From Saxidomus purpurata (lineage: Eukaryota; Mollusca; Bivalvia; Venerida; Veneridae), in contig JAFMSR010000002.1 of the NCBI GenBank assembly GCA_022818135.1, forward strand, positions 49,322,801 to 49,386,800: a DNA stretch of 64,000 nt, written 5' to 3'. Positions 1 through 11,200 of this stretch are shown piece by piece. Numbering within the stretch: the first letter of the stretch is position 1; the number at the start of each line of letters is the position of its first letter. A program made the translations under genes and the position numbers. The notes under the pieces were generated by a model. It did not search any database, had not been told where the DNA came from, and saw only the letters and a list, made by a program, of their open reading frames with translations.

Positions 1-68
1 AATGGTGTTTTACTATCACTTATAATGTTTAAACCTGTTGTATACAAGGTCAAATGGGAGACACTCAG

Positions 69-323
69 AATCCCCTTGGTCATAATCCCCTTGGTCCAAA
101 AATGGCATAGTAGTCATAATCCCCTTAATGGATTTTACATTTTAATTTCAATGATTTAATTTTTTTTCAATCATTTGCTATAGAAAAGTTAAACTAGAGA
201 CAAATAAAACATTGAGTAAAAGTTTTTCATTCAATATATGCTTTTCCACTTGTAAAATTTATTGAGGGGATTATGACTACTATGCCATTTTTTGACCAAG
301 GGGATTTCGACTAAGGGGATTTT
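69..323. mobile_element. Foldback (inverted-repeat) MITE
   Basis: The left arm (69-130) has three AATCCCCTT-type motifs and GGCATAGTAGTCATAATCCC. The right arm (263-323) is its reverse complement, GGGGATTATGACTACTATGC followed by ACCAAGGGGATT and CTAAGGGGATT. Arms are about 60 bp with a loop of about 130 bp of AT-rich sequence and no ORF. A non-autonomous foldback element is the simplest reading. ACACTC occurs on both sides (63-68 and about 331), but I cannot place a clean target duplication. Confidence 0.7.
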
Positions 324-1775
324 GAAGTACACTCTGGTCAGACAGGCCTTGACATCCTATCACTTTCTATTCATATATAATCTTCATTTTGAAAAACCAA
401 AATCTGGTTTATTTTCAGATTTATGAATTGGTAGCCAAATGTTCACAATATTAATTTACAAAATGTTCGCTTTGCCAAATGTTCATTCTCTATACCTTGA
501 CTGCATCTAGAAAGAAAATAATCTGTCAAATGTTTGTGTCTCTTGTTTTAATGGTATAAATATTGTACCGTAGTTGTGTAAGTGTTCATGAGGTGAACAT
601 TTCTGTTCCAGTTATGAACCTGTGTCAACTGGGCTAAAAACTAGGTCACACAGTCAAATCAAAGTAAAAACCTTGTTAATTCTTGTAGTAGTCACACTCA
701 TGAAAATTGGTCAGAATATTTGTCTTGTCAAGGTCTAACTTACGATATATAGTTTAAAGTTGAATTTCAGTCACATTGGGTCAGAAGTCGGTCATGTACT
801 GAGGTGAGCGATATAGGGCCATCTTGTTTAATTATCTCAACTTGACAGAGTTGAAGACCTTAACACGAAGATGTCAGTTTGGGGGAGCATTCATGGTATT
901 CACTGATATGCTTGTTGAATTTGTTGCATTTGGTTCACAAAAAGGTGGGGGGGACTGAAAATGTCTCAAGTAATACTGGATATAGGCCCCGACACCCCAG
1001 TATTTAGGGTGATTGATAGTAACTCAATTTAAAAGCAACCACTGGGGATTCACTTGTATCTTTCTGCTAGTTTTATCATCATCATTCTCATACTTGACTG
1101 TGCAGTAGTTACAATTTCTTTATTTATCTTTTACTGACAAAAATTTCTAACACAATTTTAGTATCGTAACTGTCAGCTATTTATAGAGTTAAGGACCATA
1201 ACATTACTCTTACCAAATCCAATATAAGTCTGACTACTGATTTCAAAGAAGAAATGTGTTTAAGGTTCTATAAAGGTTATATTAGGAAAGCAGTCCCATT
1301 TTCAAATGGCTTTATGCGCCGTTTTTTTCTTTCAATGATATTGCAAAAAATAAAAAAGTTTTTGGTGAAGAAACAACAACAACAACATGCAAGAAATGTG
1401 TACATCCACATTGTTTGAGAATAAATACAAAACAATTCTATGATTGTTTTATCTGTAAATTTATGATTCTATGCACTTAAACTTTATCAGTAATGTTAAA
1501 ATGTCCCCTCTATCTTTAGGTCAAACACTCAAGTGTCTTCTGAAGAGAGGAGCATAAATTCTGCTCCTATATAGCAAGACGCCCTGTAAAATATGGTTTG
1601 TAAAAAATTTAAGTGAATGTATTAGCATATAGACCTTAGCATTGATTGCATTGTAATCTACCTAATTTACATAATCTTTAGATATTTGAATGCTGGTACA
1701 TATTAAGTGATAGTTATCATTTCTATGCTAAGTTGAAGCAAGTTGATTTTACGGTCATTTTATTGTTTATTGCAG
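324..1775. other. No gene seen; intron or intergenic
   Basis: AT-rich sequence with no exon supported by splice sites on either strand. A run of AAC trinucleotides (about 1370-1385) is the only simple repeat. If the exon at 1776 has upstream partners, they lie left of the window or are not recognisable here. Confidence 0.5.
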
Positions 1776-1826
1776 ATATAAATCCCTACAGACCCAGCTA
1801 TGCGATGCCATCCAGATCTGTGAGAG
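1776..1826 (+). CDS. Internal exon of an unidentified gene (joins exon 2596-2689)
   Basis: Flanked by a clear acceptor (TTGTTTATTGCAG) and donor (GAG|GTATGT). Frame 1 opens with a stop (ATA TAA). In the frame that starts with the last two bases of a split codon it reads INPYRPSYAMPSRSVRG, and it joins exon 2596-2689 without a stop. I do not recognise the protein. The exon lies left of the 500-N gap, on the opposite strand to the synaptopodin-like gene right of the gap. Its phase fits the open donor of that gene's exon at 7438 (G + AT = GAT, Asp), so it may belong to that gene if the contig is inverted. Confidence 0.65.
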
Positions 1827-2098
1827 GTATGTCCAGAAAACTTTTCAAAATGTTCTTAAAACTGTATGCATACAAAAAAAAATAGTAACTTCATTTAACT
1901 TCACCTCTTTTGGTAAAGGTTCAAAATGATTTATCCTTGAGTAGAAGTGGAAACAATATGCTCATTGGCTGATTGCAATATCTCTGTTACTCTTTCTTTT
2001 TACTTCACCAGAAAAACAGCTTTCATCAATTCTGTTAGCTGAAAATTATAGAAATTCATGGCTAACCTCACATTATTTTGTTCATAAGAATAGCACAC

Positions 2099-2490
2099 GC
2101 CCAATGAGATATATCTTGTCATATCACCCAATGAGATATATCTTGTCATATCACCCAATGAGATATATCTGGTCATATCACCCAATGAGATATATCTTGT
2201 CATATCACCCAATGAGATATATCTTGTCATATCACCCAGTGAGATATATCTTGTCATATCACCCAATGAGATATATCTTGTCATATCACCCACTGAGATA
2301 TATCTGGTCATATCACCCAATGAGATATATCTGGTCATATCACCCATGAGATATATCTGGTCATATCACCCAATGAGATATATCTGGTCATATCACCCAA
2401 TGAGATATTCATAACCCATGAGATATATCTGGTCATATCACCCAATGAGATATATCTGGTCATATCACCCAATGAGATATATCTGGTCAT
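2099..2490. repeat. 27-bp minisatellite, about 14 copies
   Basis: The unit is built on ATGAGATATATCTTGTCAT plus ATCACCCA, 27 bp. Left copies mostly have ATCTTG and right copies ATCTGG, so two subtypes sit in blocks. One internal copy (about 2399-2420) is truncated. It lies in the intron between the two plus-strand exons. Because the period is a multiple of three, several frames on both strands stay open across it; those frames are not genes. Confidence 0.95.
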
Positions 2491-2595
2491 GTGACCATTG
2501 ATAGACTACTGCTACTGCATGAATATAGTTTGTCACACTATAAATTTTGTTATCGGAGTAGTGTATGTTCTAGTTTGATTTGTTCTTGTTTTCAG

Positions 2596-2689
2596 GAGAC
2601 ATAAGCTCTGGTTACCTCTCTGAGCCCGAGTACAGGTCCAAGATGAGAAGTAAAAACACGTCACAAGTCGGCAAAACAGCTCGCGCTTT
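2596..2689 (+). CDS. Internal exon ending in an SH3-like ARAL start
   Basis: The acceptor is TTGTTTTCAG and the donor CTTT|GTAAGT. Joined to the previous exon it reads GDISSGYLSEPEY, then RSKMRSKNTSQVGKTARAL with the last codon split. GYLSEPEY followed by KTARAL is the kind of linker that leads into an SH3 domain (ALYDF is the usual first strand), so an SH3-adaptor-like protein is possible. That is inference from five residues, and no exon continuing an SH3 domain was found to the right up to the gap. Both splice sites fit only the plus strand. Confidence 0.65.
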
Positions 2690-2769
2690 GTAAGTTTGCT
2701 ACCACTGATACATACAGCAGGTGTACCCAGTATGTTCAAAATAGCAAGCCAGAACAAAATAATGGATTA

Positions 2770-5010
2770 AAACCACTTTAGAGTGAAATGATTGTCTTTA
2801 TATTCACAAGTTGTTTATTTCTGGTTTTTCCAATTTTCTATTTATTTACGAGTTTTTTTAATTCATGAGCGAGAGCTGTTTTATATAAAATCATTGTTTG
2901 CTATTTTAGTAAGTTTGATGAATCCGCAAAGTGCTTCAGTTGCAAAAATTAGTGAAAATAAAAACCACCGAAAAAAATGACTTTTACTGTAACTGAAAAT
3001 TTGCATGCAGTCTTTTGGTCATTGTCATCCTGTATCGGCGGAATGTGCAGTTCACTTGTACTCTTTAAAAACTGTAAAAAAAATTGTTTCAATGACAACA
3101 TTTCCAGCCTCATTGGTGAGTCACGAAGATAATAAAATGGATATACATTGTATTGTAACTCTGATAGAAAGTAAAGCCTGAATCTGTATAAATTGTCTTT
3201 AAATGCAATGTATTGAGGGTACACCTGTTCATGTACATTTTAAAGTTTTTTCCACCCAGTCCTTTGTAACAGAGATCTAACAGTTTGCACCATTTGTGCA
3301 TGAGTTGGGAGTTTGGTTATATACCATTTAAGTTCTGTTCAGTTTTGTACCCTAGTAAATGTAGCTGTTTTATTAAGTGAATGTTCAACGTTCAGATCCT
3401 CCTTTATATACAATGTTATAACATAAGTCCAGTAAAACAGTGTTGTCACAACATGTGCATTAGTGTCTCAACGGTCAAAGTGTTTTGTATTTATTGAGAT
3501 GTTGTTTGTAACCACAACTAACTGCCAGAAAAAAAGTGACAAACAAAAGGCAGAAGTTCTTGTTGGATTGGGGTGTTTTGACAGAAAGCTCATTTTAGTA
3601 TCCAATCATGATAATGTGTTATATATGTTTTTTTACAACAAGCATATATAGTTTGGGTGAGTTATAGAAACACTTCTTCCAATTTCAATAATAAGCATCC
3701 TTTCCACTATTGTGTCCAGCATATATCATGCCAAGGGAACTAAATCATATGTACTTATGTAAGCTTGCTGTACAGTTGTCTCCCTTTAACCCAAATATTT
3801 TACTCAATTGTGCATAATGAAGATCTGACCCCTGCTTTACAAGGTATATTCAATGTGTGTAAATCATTTACATGTATAAGCATGAGTGTTACTATTGTAG
3901 CTTTATTTTGCCTGTCAGTGTTTATGAAATATGACGGAGATATTCGTTTTGCACTTGATGTAACTAGAGACGTAGGAAACGTTTTTGTAGCCCACTGTAG
4001 AAGGAATCTTAACCAAACTGTTCCCTGTTCTCCACACAGTATAGAAGTATACTGCACCAAATTTACTGAAGCGGTTTTAAGGGAAAAAAATTAATCAGCC
4101 AGACAAGATTTTGAAAAGTTCTAGAAAATACCACATACAGGACTTGGATTTGCAAAACAGACACACTACTGAATGTTAGACTATGATGTTACTTTTAAGG
4201 ATCTTGTCTTCAAAATATATAAACGCAACAGTGTGAGAAGTTAGGCAGTAAAATACAAATAGTTGGCAGTATGTGTAATAAAGCCAGGTTAATATTTGGG
4301 TCCAACTTATTTACATTATATCATAATTTTATGTACAAGAAGTTTGCAGTTTGCAGGATTTCGGAAGGAACTTGTCTGTCATTGACTCGTATCTTCATGA
4401 CAGAATGTTCTAATTTTATGAGTACTTTGCAGTGTGCTCAATGAATGAAATATTTTTGTAACCAGTGCAATAAAATAATAAACAGACTTTAAATACAAGG
4501 ACAGTTTCGTAGTGATTATGAGGTCAAATGTACATCATAGTATCTGATGTAGTGTTTAATGAATTTAATAACTGTGTCATATACTAGTAAACAACAGTTT
4601 TACCTCCATTGAAACTTGCTTAGACCTACTGAAGTCTCTGTTATTAGATGATTTAGAACAAGCATGGCCTCAGAAAGTATGCAGTCCATGCACATGAAAC
4701 CTTCAGTTTTTCAATCAGTCAATTAGTGAAAACACATGAATATTGTTTGCTGATGTTTTACTTGTCAGCTGTGCTATTGTATCTGTTGTCCGTCTGTTCT
4801 TTTGTCGTTTACTCATAAGGCATAGCAGCTCCAAAAGTTCAAGCAACTGTGATAAAACTATGACTATCTACAAAACTGTTCCTCCTACATATAAGATCAC
4901 TGCTAGAAATGGCTTCCTGCAGGTAACAGCTGATAGGCTGATTAGGTCTTAGGTGGCTGTTTTTTTCTCATACGTGGCTAAAAGAAATATAGACTAGCCA
5001 CGTTAATATC
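2770..5010. other. No gene seen
   Basis: AT-rich, with short unrelated frames only. The longest (3765-4094, plus) has no family resemblance, no splice support and a composition like its surroundings. I see no RNA gene. Confidence 0.5.
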
Positions 5011-5019
5011 CATATGTTA

Positions 5020-5892
5020 GAACCTCCGTCTTTCTGTATGTACGTCCTTGTGTCCATCCTTACATTTTTTTGTGTCCGGGCTGTAACTTTGTCATGCATT
5101 GAAGGATTTTAAAATAACTTGGCACAAATATTCAGCACATCAAGATGACATGTCCCATGCAAGACCCATGTCTCTACCTTAAAGGTGAAGGTCACACTTA
5201 AGAGTTTCAAGGTTATGGAATCCTGTATATATACACACACATTTGTGTCTGAACTGTAACTTTGTAATACATTAAAGGATTTTAAGACGATGTGTCGCGT
5301 GCAAAGACCCACATCTCTACCTTAAAGGTCAAGGTCACTTTTATAGAGTTTAAAGGTAATGGAATCCAGTATATATGCACACATTTGTGTTCGGACTGTT
5401 ACTATGTCATAGATTGAAGGATTTCAAAATAACTTGGCGCAGATATTCAGCACATCTAGATGACGTTTCGTATGCAAGACCCATGACCCTCCCTCAAAGG
5501 TCAAGGTCACACTTAAGAGTTTAAAGGTATTGGAATCCTGTTTACATGGTAACTCTGTCATGCATTGAAGGATTTTAGAATTACATGGTACAGTTGTTGA
5601 CCACGTGGAGATTACATGTCACATGTAAGTCCTGCATCCTTACCTTGAAGGTCAAGGTCACACTTGGAGGTCAGACAGTTTTTAATCCTGTATATAGACA
5701 CATGTTCATGTCAGGATTTTAACTGTGTTGTACATTGAAAGATTCTAAAATGAATTGGAACAAATGTTCAGCACATGGAGATAAAATGTCTAGCACAAGT
5801 ACTGATTCCACACCTTGATGGTCTAGGAGACAAACTGTAAGACACTTCTTTGGGGGCATTCGTCACTTATGTGGGACAGCTTTTGTTTACAT
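5020..5892 (-). mobile_element. Tandem-core element, CCCCCGAA family (truncated)
   Basis: About five degenerate units of about 165 bp, each with a version of GTAACTTTGTCATGCATTGA, AAGGTCAAGGTCACACTT and a TATATA-rich end. It is the reverse complement of the element at 20885-21748. Its 5' terminus is at the right end: the complement of 5850-5892 reads AAGTGACGAATGCCCCCAAAG, preceded by AAAAGCTGTCCCACAT, matching the terminus at 20885. The other terminus, with its hairpin, is missing on the left, so this copy is truncated. Confidence 0.75.
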
Positions 5893-6027
5893 GTCAAAAC
5901 TCACCGTATAAAGTTGGGCAGCTTAACATTTTGCATCATTATTCTGTAAATAAATTTCTCCAATGAGCTTCCTATGACTGTCATGGATCTGTGGTGTTCT
6001 TAAACAAAGATGGCTGATCTGTTTGAA

Positions 6028-6527
6028 NNNNNNNNNNNNNNNNNNNNNNNNNNNNNNNNNNNNNNNNNNNNNNNNNNNNNNNNNNNNNNNNNNNNNNNNN
6101 NNNNNNNNNNNNNNNNNNNNNNNNNNNNNNNNNNNNNNNNNNNNNNNNNNNNNNNNNNNNNNNNNNNNNNNNNNNNNNNNNNNNNNNNNNNNNNNNNNNN
6201 NNNNNNNNNNNNNNNNNNNNNNNNNNNNNNNNNNNNNNNNNNNNNNNNNNNNNNNNNNNNNNNNNNNNNNNNNNNNNNNNNNNNNNNNNNNNNNNNNNNN
6301 NNNNNNNNNNNNNNNNNNNNNNNNNNNNNNNNNNNNNNNNNNNNNNNNNNNNNNNNNNNNNNNNNNNNNNNNNNNNNNNNNNNNNNNNNNNNNNNNNNNN
6401 NNNNNNNNNNNNNNNNNNNNNNNNNNNNNNNNNNNNNNNNNNNNNNNNNNNNNNNNNNNNNNNNNNNNNNNNNNNNNNNNNNNNNNNNNNNNNNNNNNNN
6501 NNNNNNNNNNNNNNNNNNNNNNNNNNN
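6028..6527. other. Scaffold gap, 500 N
   Basis: Exactly 500 undetermined bases. A round number is typical of a fixed-length scaffolding gap, so the true distance and the relative orientation of the two flanking contigs are not established by sequence. Reading frames that cross it are artefacts. Confidence 0.98.
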
Positions 6528-7437
6528 AGCATAATTATTATGAAGAATGTAAATACCTGTAATAATTGTGTATAAATATACCTATACTGTTATATGCATG
6601 TATATAATTATAACATATGAAGTACCTACATACGTCAGGTACTCACATCTAATTAAGTTATTTGGCATAATATCCGTTGAGATTACCGAAGGAGATAACA
6701 ATTGCGTGTGATTATCACAGGCAGTTACGTGCAAATTATCTTTGCTCTAGGCCAAAAAATAAATGAATGGTTTCTGGACTCCCCGAAGAGAGTAGCCTAT
6801 TTGAATCTAACAAAGTAATACGGGGTTTTGTTTATGATAAATTCATTCGATAATTTCAAAAGTTCAACTTTTCAACATAGTACATAATTTAGCGTTGTTG
6901 GATCCGATCAAACACTGGCCCTTCTGTGACCCACTGCTATTTCCTCATCTCAGAGTTACAATCAAGGTACATGTATTCTATACTGACCTGTTACAACTAA
7001 GAAATACATACTTATATACATTGTATCGAAATACAACATACACTATACCTATGTAGGAGATCAGACACCTAACAATGTTTGGCCTAAATTACTGTTACAT
7101 TGTGAACGTTGTTTGCTGAGACAAACTAGAGAGGAAATGAAACCCACATGTCGAGGACATAGTGCAAGGAGATCTATTATATACAGGTAAACGTTTCTGC
7201 GATAAATTGGTGACTAGCCTACGCTAAGATTACTGTAAGCACAAAGGTATCAAATACAAATATGCATTAAGGCTTCAAACACAAACTGTCACATCAAAAT
7301 AACTATTTTACACAGTGATTACAATATACAAAATCTGTATTACAAGACACAACATATAGTCGCCGAAATCTGTAAACTTAATTTTACAATTTCTCGAAAC
7401 AAATAAGTATATGTTAGAATGTAAGTTCAAGACATAC

Positions 7438-8241
7438 CTCTGTAATATGATTGTTGCTGGCCTCCTGGGCCAGAGGTTTGCCATCCCTGTGCCTTCTTGT
7501 TGAAGTTCAGTCCTCCCATAAGCTTTGGCTGGGCTTCAGCCACAAGATTATGTCTGGGAAGCGGATGTAATGGCATCGAATGCGAGTACTGCGGCGTAAA
7601 TGCTTTGTTGACGTCGCCCTGGGCAGCGGCATTCCAAGGAGATTTTCCTGGCGACTGCGGAGGATTCTGTACAATAAAGTCAAGTTTTGTTGACGTTGGT
7701 GACTTCAATACATTTGAGTCATCAATTACAAACTTTTCAACTCTCTGCTGTCGCTTCTGGAACAATTTCGCGCCTCTATTTTTCCCACCTTTATGTAAAT
7801 CGGCAGCAATTGAAAAGCACGCGTTTGGTGACACGCCATGGTGGTCAACTTTTGGCGCTGTAATTCTTAAACGCTCAAATTCCTGCTTTGACAAACTCAT
7901 TCTTTCTCCTGCAGTCACCTGGTTCGCGACCTTAGGTATTCTAAATGTAAATAAAGGTTTATTTCCTCCTTCGTCGTAGAACAGTTCACTATCTAGATCG
8001 TTTAAATCCGCCACATCCCCAGTAGACGACGAGAATTCACTGCCGAACTCGCCTCGATGTTCATGTATCCACTTGTTTGCTTTGCGCTTTCGCCTGGCAA
8101 ACATGCGCGCTCCTTTTGCTCGAGTATTGGCAAACGACGTCAGTGATTGTGCTATCTTCTTGCACATTGACATCTGTTCGTCAATCGTTGGATACCTGTG
8201 CGTGGCATCGTCATAGAACGCCGAATCCGAAAATAACTTCT
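7438..8241 (-). CDS. Synaptopodin-2-like gene, C-terminal conserved exon
   Basis: The acceptor on the minus strand is TTCATTTTACAG and the donor is AGAG|GTATGT. The 804 nt start in phase 1 and end in phase 1. The exon encodes KLFSDSAFYDD, then two copies of a basic motif of form KGA-x-(M/L)F-x2-R...K-(W/F)-(I/V), an acidic stretch (DVADLNDLDSELFYDEGG), SIAADLHKGGKNRG and SPWNAAAQGDVNKAF. If unspliced the frame would end at a TGA three codons past the donor; no AATAAA was found just downstream, so splicing to another exon is the better guess. GC content is clearly higher than in the introns. Confidence 0.9.
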
Positions 8242-11200
8242 CTGTAAAATGAATGAAGAAAATTGTCATAAAATCTAGAACTCCTCTTGCACGTTACAAG
8301 GAAAAAATAAAGAATAAAGATAAAAATGATGTATGATTAAATTTCTCCATTAAGATTAATAGAAAGAAGATGAATGCGTGCAGTAATAATAGTTAGTTCC
8401 ATGCATAAACTATATATGTTACATCAAATTGCTAAATGAACAAAACATGGTACATCATGAGCAGACCATAATTACTCTTAATTAATACATTGTGTATTAT
8501 GATGGAATAAAACCTAATTAACTGTTCAGTGTTGAACGCTTTGTAGTTAAAGTTAGAAAACGCACGTATATTTTAAGTTTCTTTTAGAGCAGCGGCGGGC
8601 GAAAGTTATAAAATCATGTTGCGTATTCAGTCTATATTGAGTTTATAAAAATAAATTAGGACATCGCTAGGTATACAGCTGGAAATTGCCACGAAACCAT
8701 ACGATTTTTTTTCTCATAAAGGTGTTTGGTCTTTTTTCAGCGCAGAGTAAATTCGGTTTTTTGTATTTTACAAAAGACGCAAACTTGAAACAGGTTTTTA
8801 TTTACGTGTCGCTTACTTAACTGCGAGCCCACTTTGTGCTCATGTGACAAATGTTACAATGATATTTCAGAATAAATGCTGATTTGTAACGTCCGTAAAT
8901 TGCCGGGACAAGGTTCGTGCATCAAGCAAACATTTAGAACTGTACATTAGATCTAAGCTCGAGCACTGGAATAGTTTTGATATCCTACTGGTAAATAAGA
9001 TTTAATAAAAACATGTTTATCAAACGCAAACAGATCTACTTTTATCGTTTATAAACTCCATACATGTCCGCATGTTCCATACAATACAACAAAGCAGCAA
9101 CCTTCAACATGGCCTCATTATTTGTGAAGTTTCGCGAAACGACTCAACTCGTTACTTATTGACAAACTTGTAAAATAAGTTGCGTTTATTCTTATACTTT
9201 TCTGCCGAAATTAAGAGTCATTTCCGAGCCAACAAAGTAACACCAAGAAATGGTAATGGCGTTTAACCAAAAAGAGCTAAACATTTTCATGCATGTATTA
9301 GAAGAAATGATGTTAAAATGCACCACATGCTGCATGATTATAAATACATTATTATTATATGTGGTGTATCTCTACGTTATATATTGCTATTGTTGTTGAC
9401 CCCTTGGGAAAAAGTAATTGCGTTCTTGAACCAATTGCCAAATTCGTTCTAAAACATTATGTAAACTTGCAAATCAGACCAGGATGTTGGGTTTCATTGT
9501 TTATCATTTTACTGGTCAAAGAGATACTAGCAGATCTTGTTTCTTTCTAGTTTTTTTTCTGCATACGGTTGCTGCTTCATCTTGTTTGAGTCAAGGTTTC
9601 AAAAGTAATCATTTACTATAACAAGGATCATATTGTCAAATCTATTTTGTTAACCCTGGGGGTTCATTACAACTGTTATAGAAAGTAGCAGAGTGTATAA
9701 GAAATCCAGTTGCAATGCTGATAGCAGATCAGGAACTCCACCAACAACTGGCAGACTTGTACGGTATTGCATAATTGTATACCAAAATGATACCAGAAAA
9801 TGGTTATACGTATTATAACATTTCGTCATGAAATACAATGTACAGTGTAGTTGAAAATCACACCACTCTAGTAATGGAAAAAAAGAAATAAATATTCTCT
9901 GGTAAGACAGAGATGGCAATCTAATGGTAGCAAACACTCCACCTTGTTATTACAAGATAAGCAATACCTCGGCACAGTTCTCGTAATCATGAGTCTTAGA
10001 TATTAACTTGTTCTAATCTGACTTTCTTGCAATGCATAATAAGATGTTTCGTTCTCACAGGACAAGCAAAAATAGCATATACATAATTATATAGAAATGT
10101 GCATGTTCAAAATAAAGTGTAAACATCTCAAATGTGAACAGACGGACGGACGAATAAGGGACTGAAATTTAAGCAAGAAACAAGATTTTCCGGAGAAAAG
10201 AAATCAAAGTAGCTATGACATGGCAAGTACGTCACATCTAAATCTTTAAAAGGCTCTTACGAAACATTGATCCTAACGTGGGGATTACTGCAGGTTGCAA
10301 GAAGTTGCACAGTCTCCAGACTTACACTTAATTTTAATGCTCTTTTACTTTGTTTCATGTGATGAGAAGATAAATTGCAACTGTTCATTTTTGTATAAAA
10401 CTTCTGAATCAACGTGTAACTTACAACCGACCCTGTCAGTGCCTGTAAATGAGAAGTTGTGCCCAAGTACTTCCTAGCAGATGTGTTCTGACAACCGTTT
10501 AAAGTTCATTCAATATTAAATTCTTGTTTAATTGTGACAGGTTCAAACTTAAACTACACACATGTTTATATCCGCCTCCAGAATGCTAAAAACATGCATA
10601 CCACTTGCATTTGATCCAGCGTCTGAATTTGTATCGTCTGCTGTAAAACCTTCGTCATTCGTGTCGTTGTGGTCTACTATAACATGCAAAAACAAAGCAT
10701 GCAAAAATAATTACATTTCAAATATTCATTACCACAAACTCTTCATTTTAACATGCAAAATGGGTATATGATGGTGCTTTCCAGCGATTTCTTCATGTTA
10801 ATATCGCAATGCTCGGGATAAAACAGAAGATGGGTGCAGGTGGTTCATTAAAGGTATACAAGCTACGACGAATGAACACGACTTCAAAGTAACAGCCAAG
10901 GACGATGAAAGACGAACATTTTCAAGCATAAATTTTTCAGTAACAACTTTGGAAATGAAGTTTTAAACGGACCACACCTGACGAAAGCGTTTACCTTGTA
11001 CATTGTACATCAGTCTTAGTGTTTGTTGAGAAGGTTTTGACTTTATGTGGCAAAATATATACAGTAGTATGTAACAGACTGAAAGCCCTTGCATGATAAG
11101 CTGGAAAGAAACGGTTGACAGACACAACTAGCATGTCAACGTTTATCTAAGCAACCACATGCATTTTGGGTAAATACTTCACTCACTTAAAATGTTTTAA

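Noticed and set aside
2000..2349. Long repetitive open frames on both strands (MTRYISLGD and MRYILSYHP repeats)
   Set aside because: They are translations of the 27-bp minisatellite, whose period keeps frames open on both strands; no splice sites or start context.
3715..3760. Possible exon CATATATCATGCC... between a CAG and GTAAGC
   Set aside because: Phase fits exon 2689, but the peptide has no SH3-like start, no pyrimidine tract precedes it and the block is AT-rich; probably chance.
4743..4952. 69-codon plus-strand frame near CTGCAG|GTAACAG
   Set aside because: No family resemblance; the site has an acceptor and donor in the same place, so no exon is defined.
5981..6562. Open frames across the N run
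   Set aside because: Artefact of undetermined bases.
7497..7979. 160-codon plus-strand frame
   Set aside because: Shadow of the synaptopodin-like C-terminal exon on the opposite strand, which has the family motifs and splice sites.
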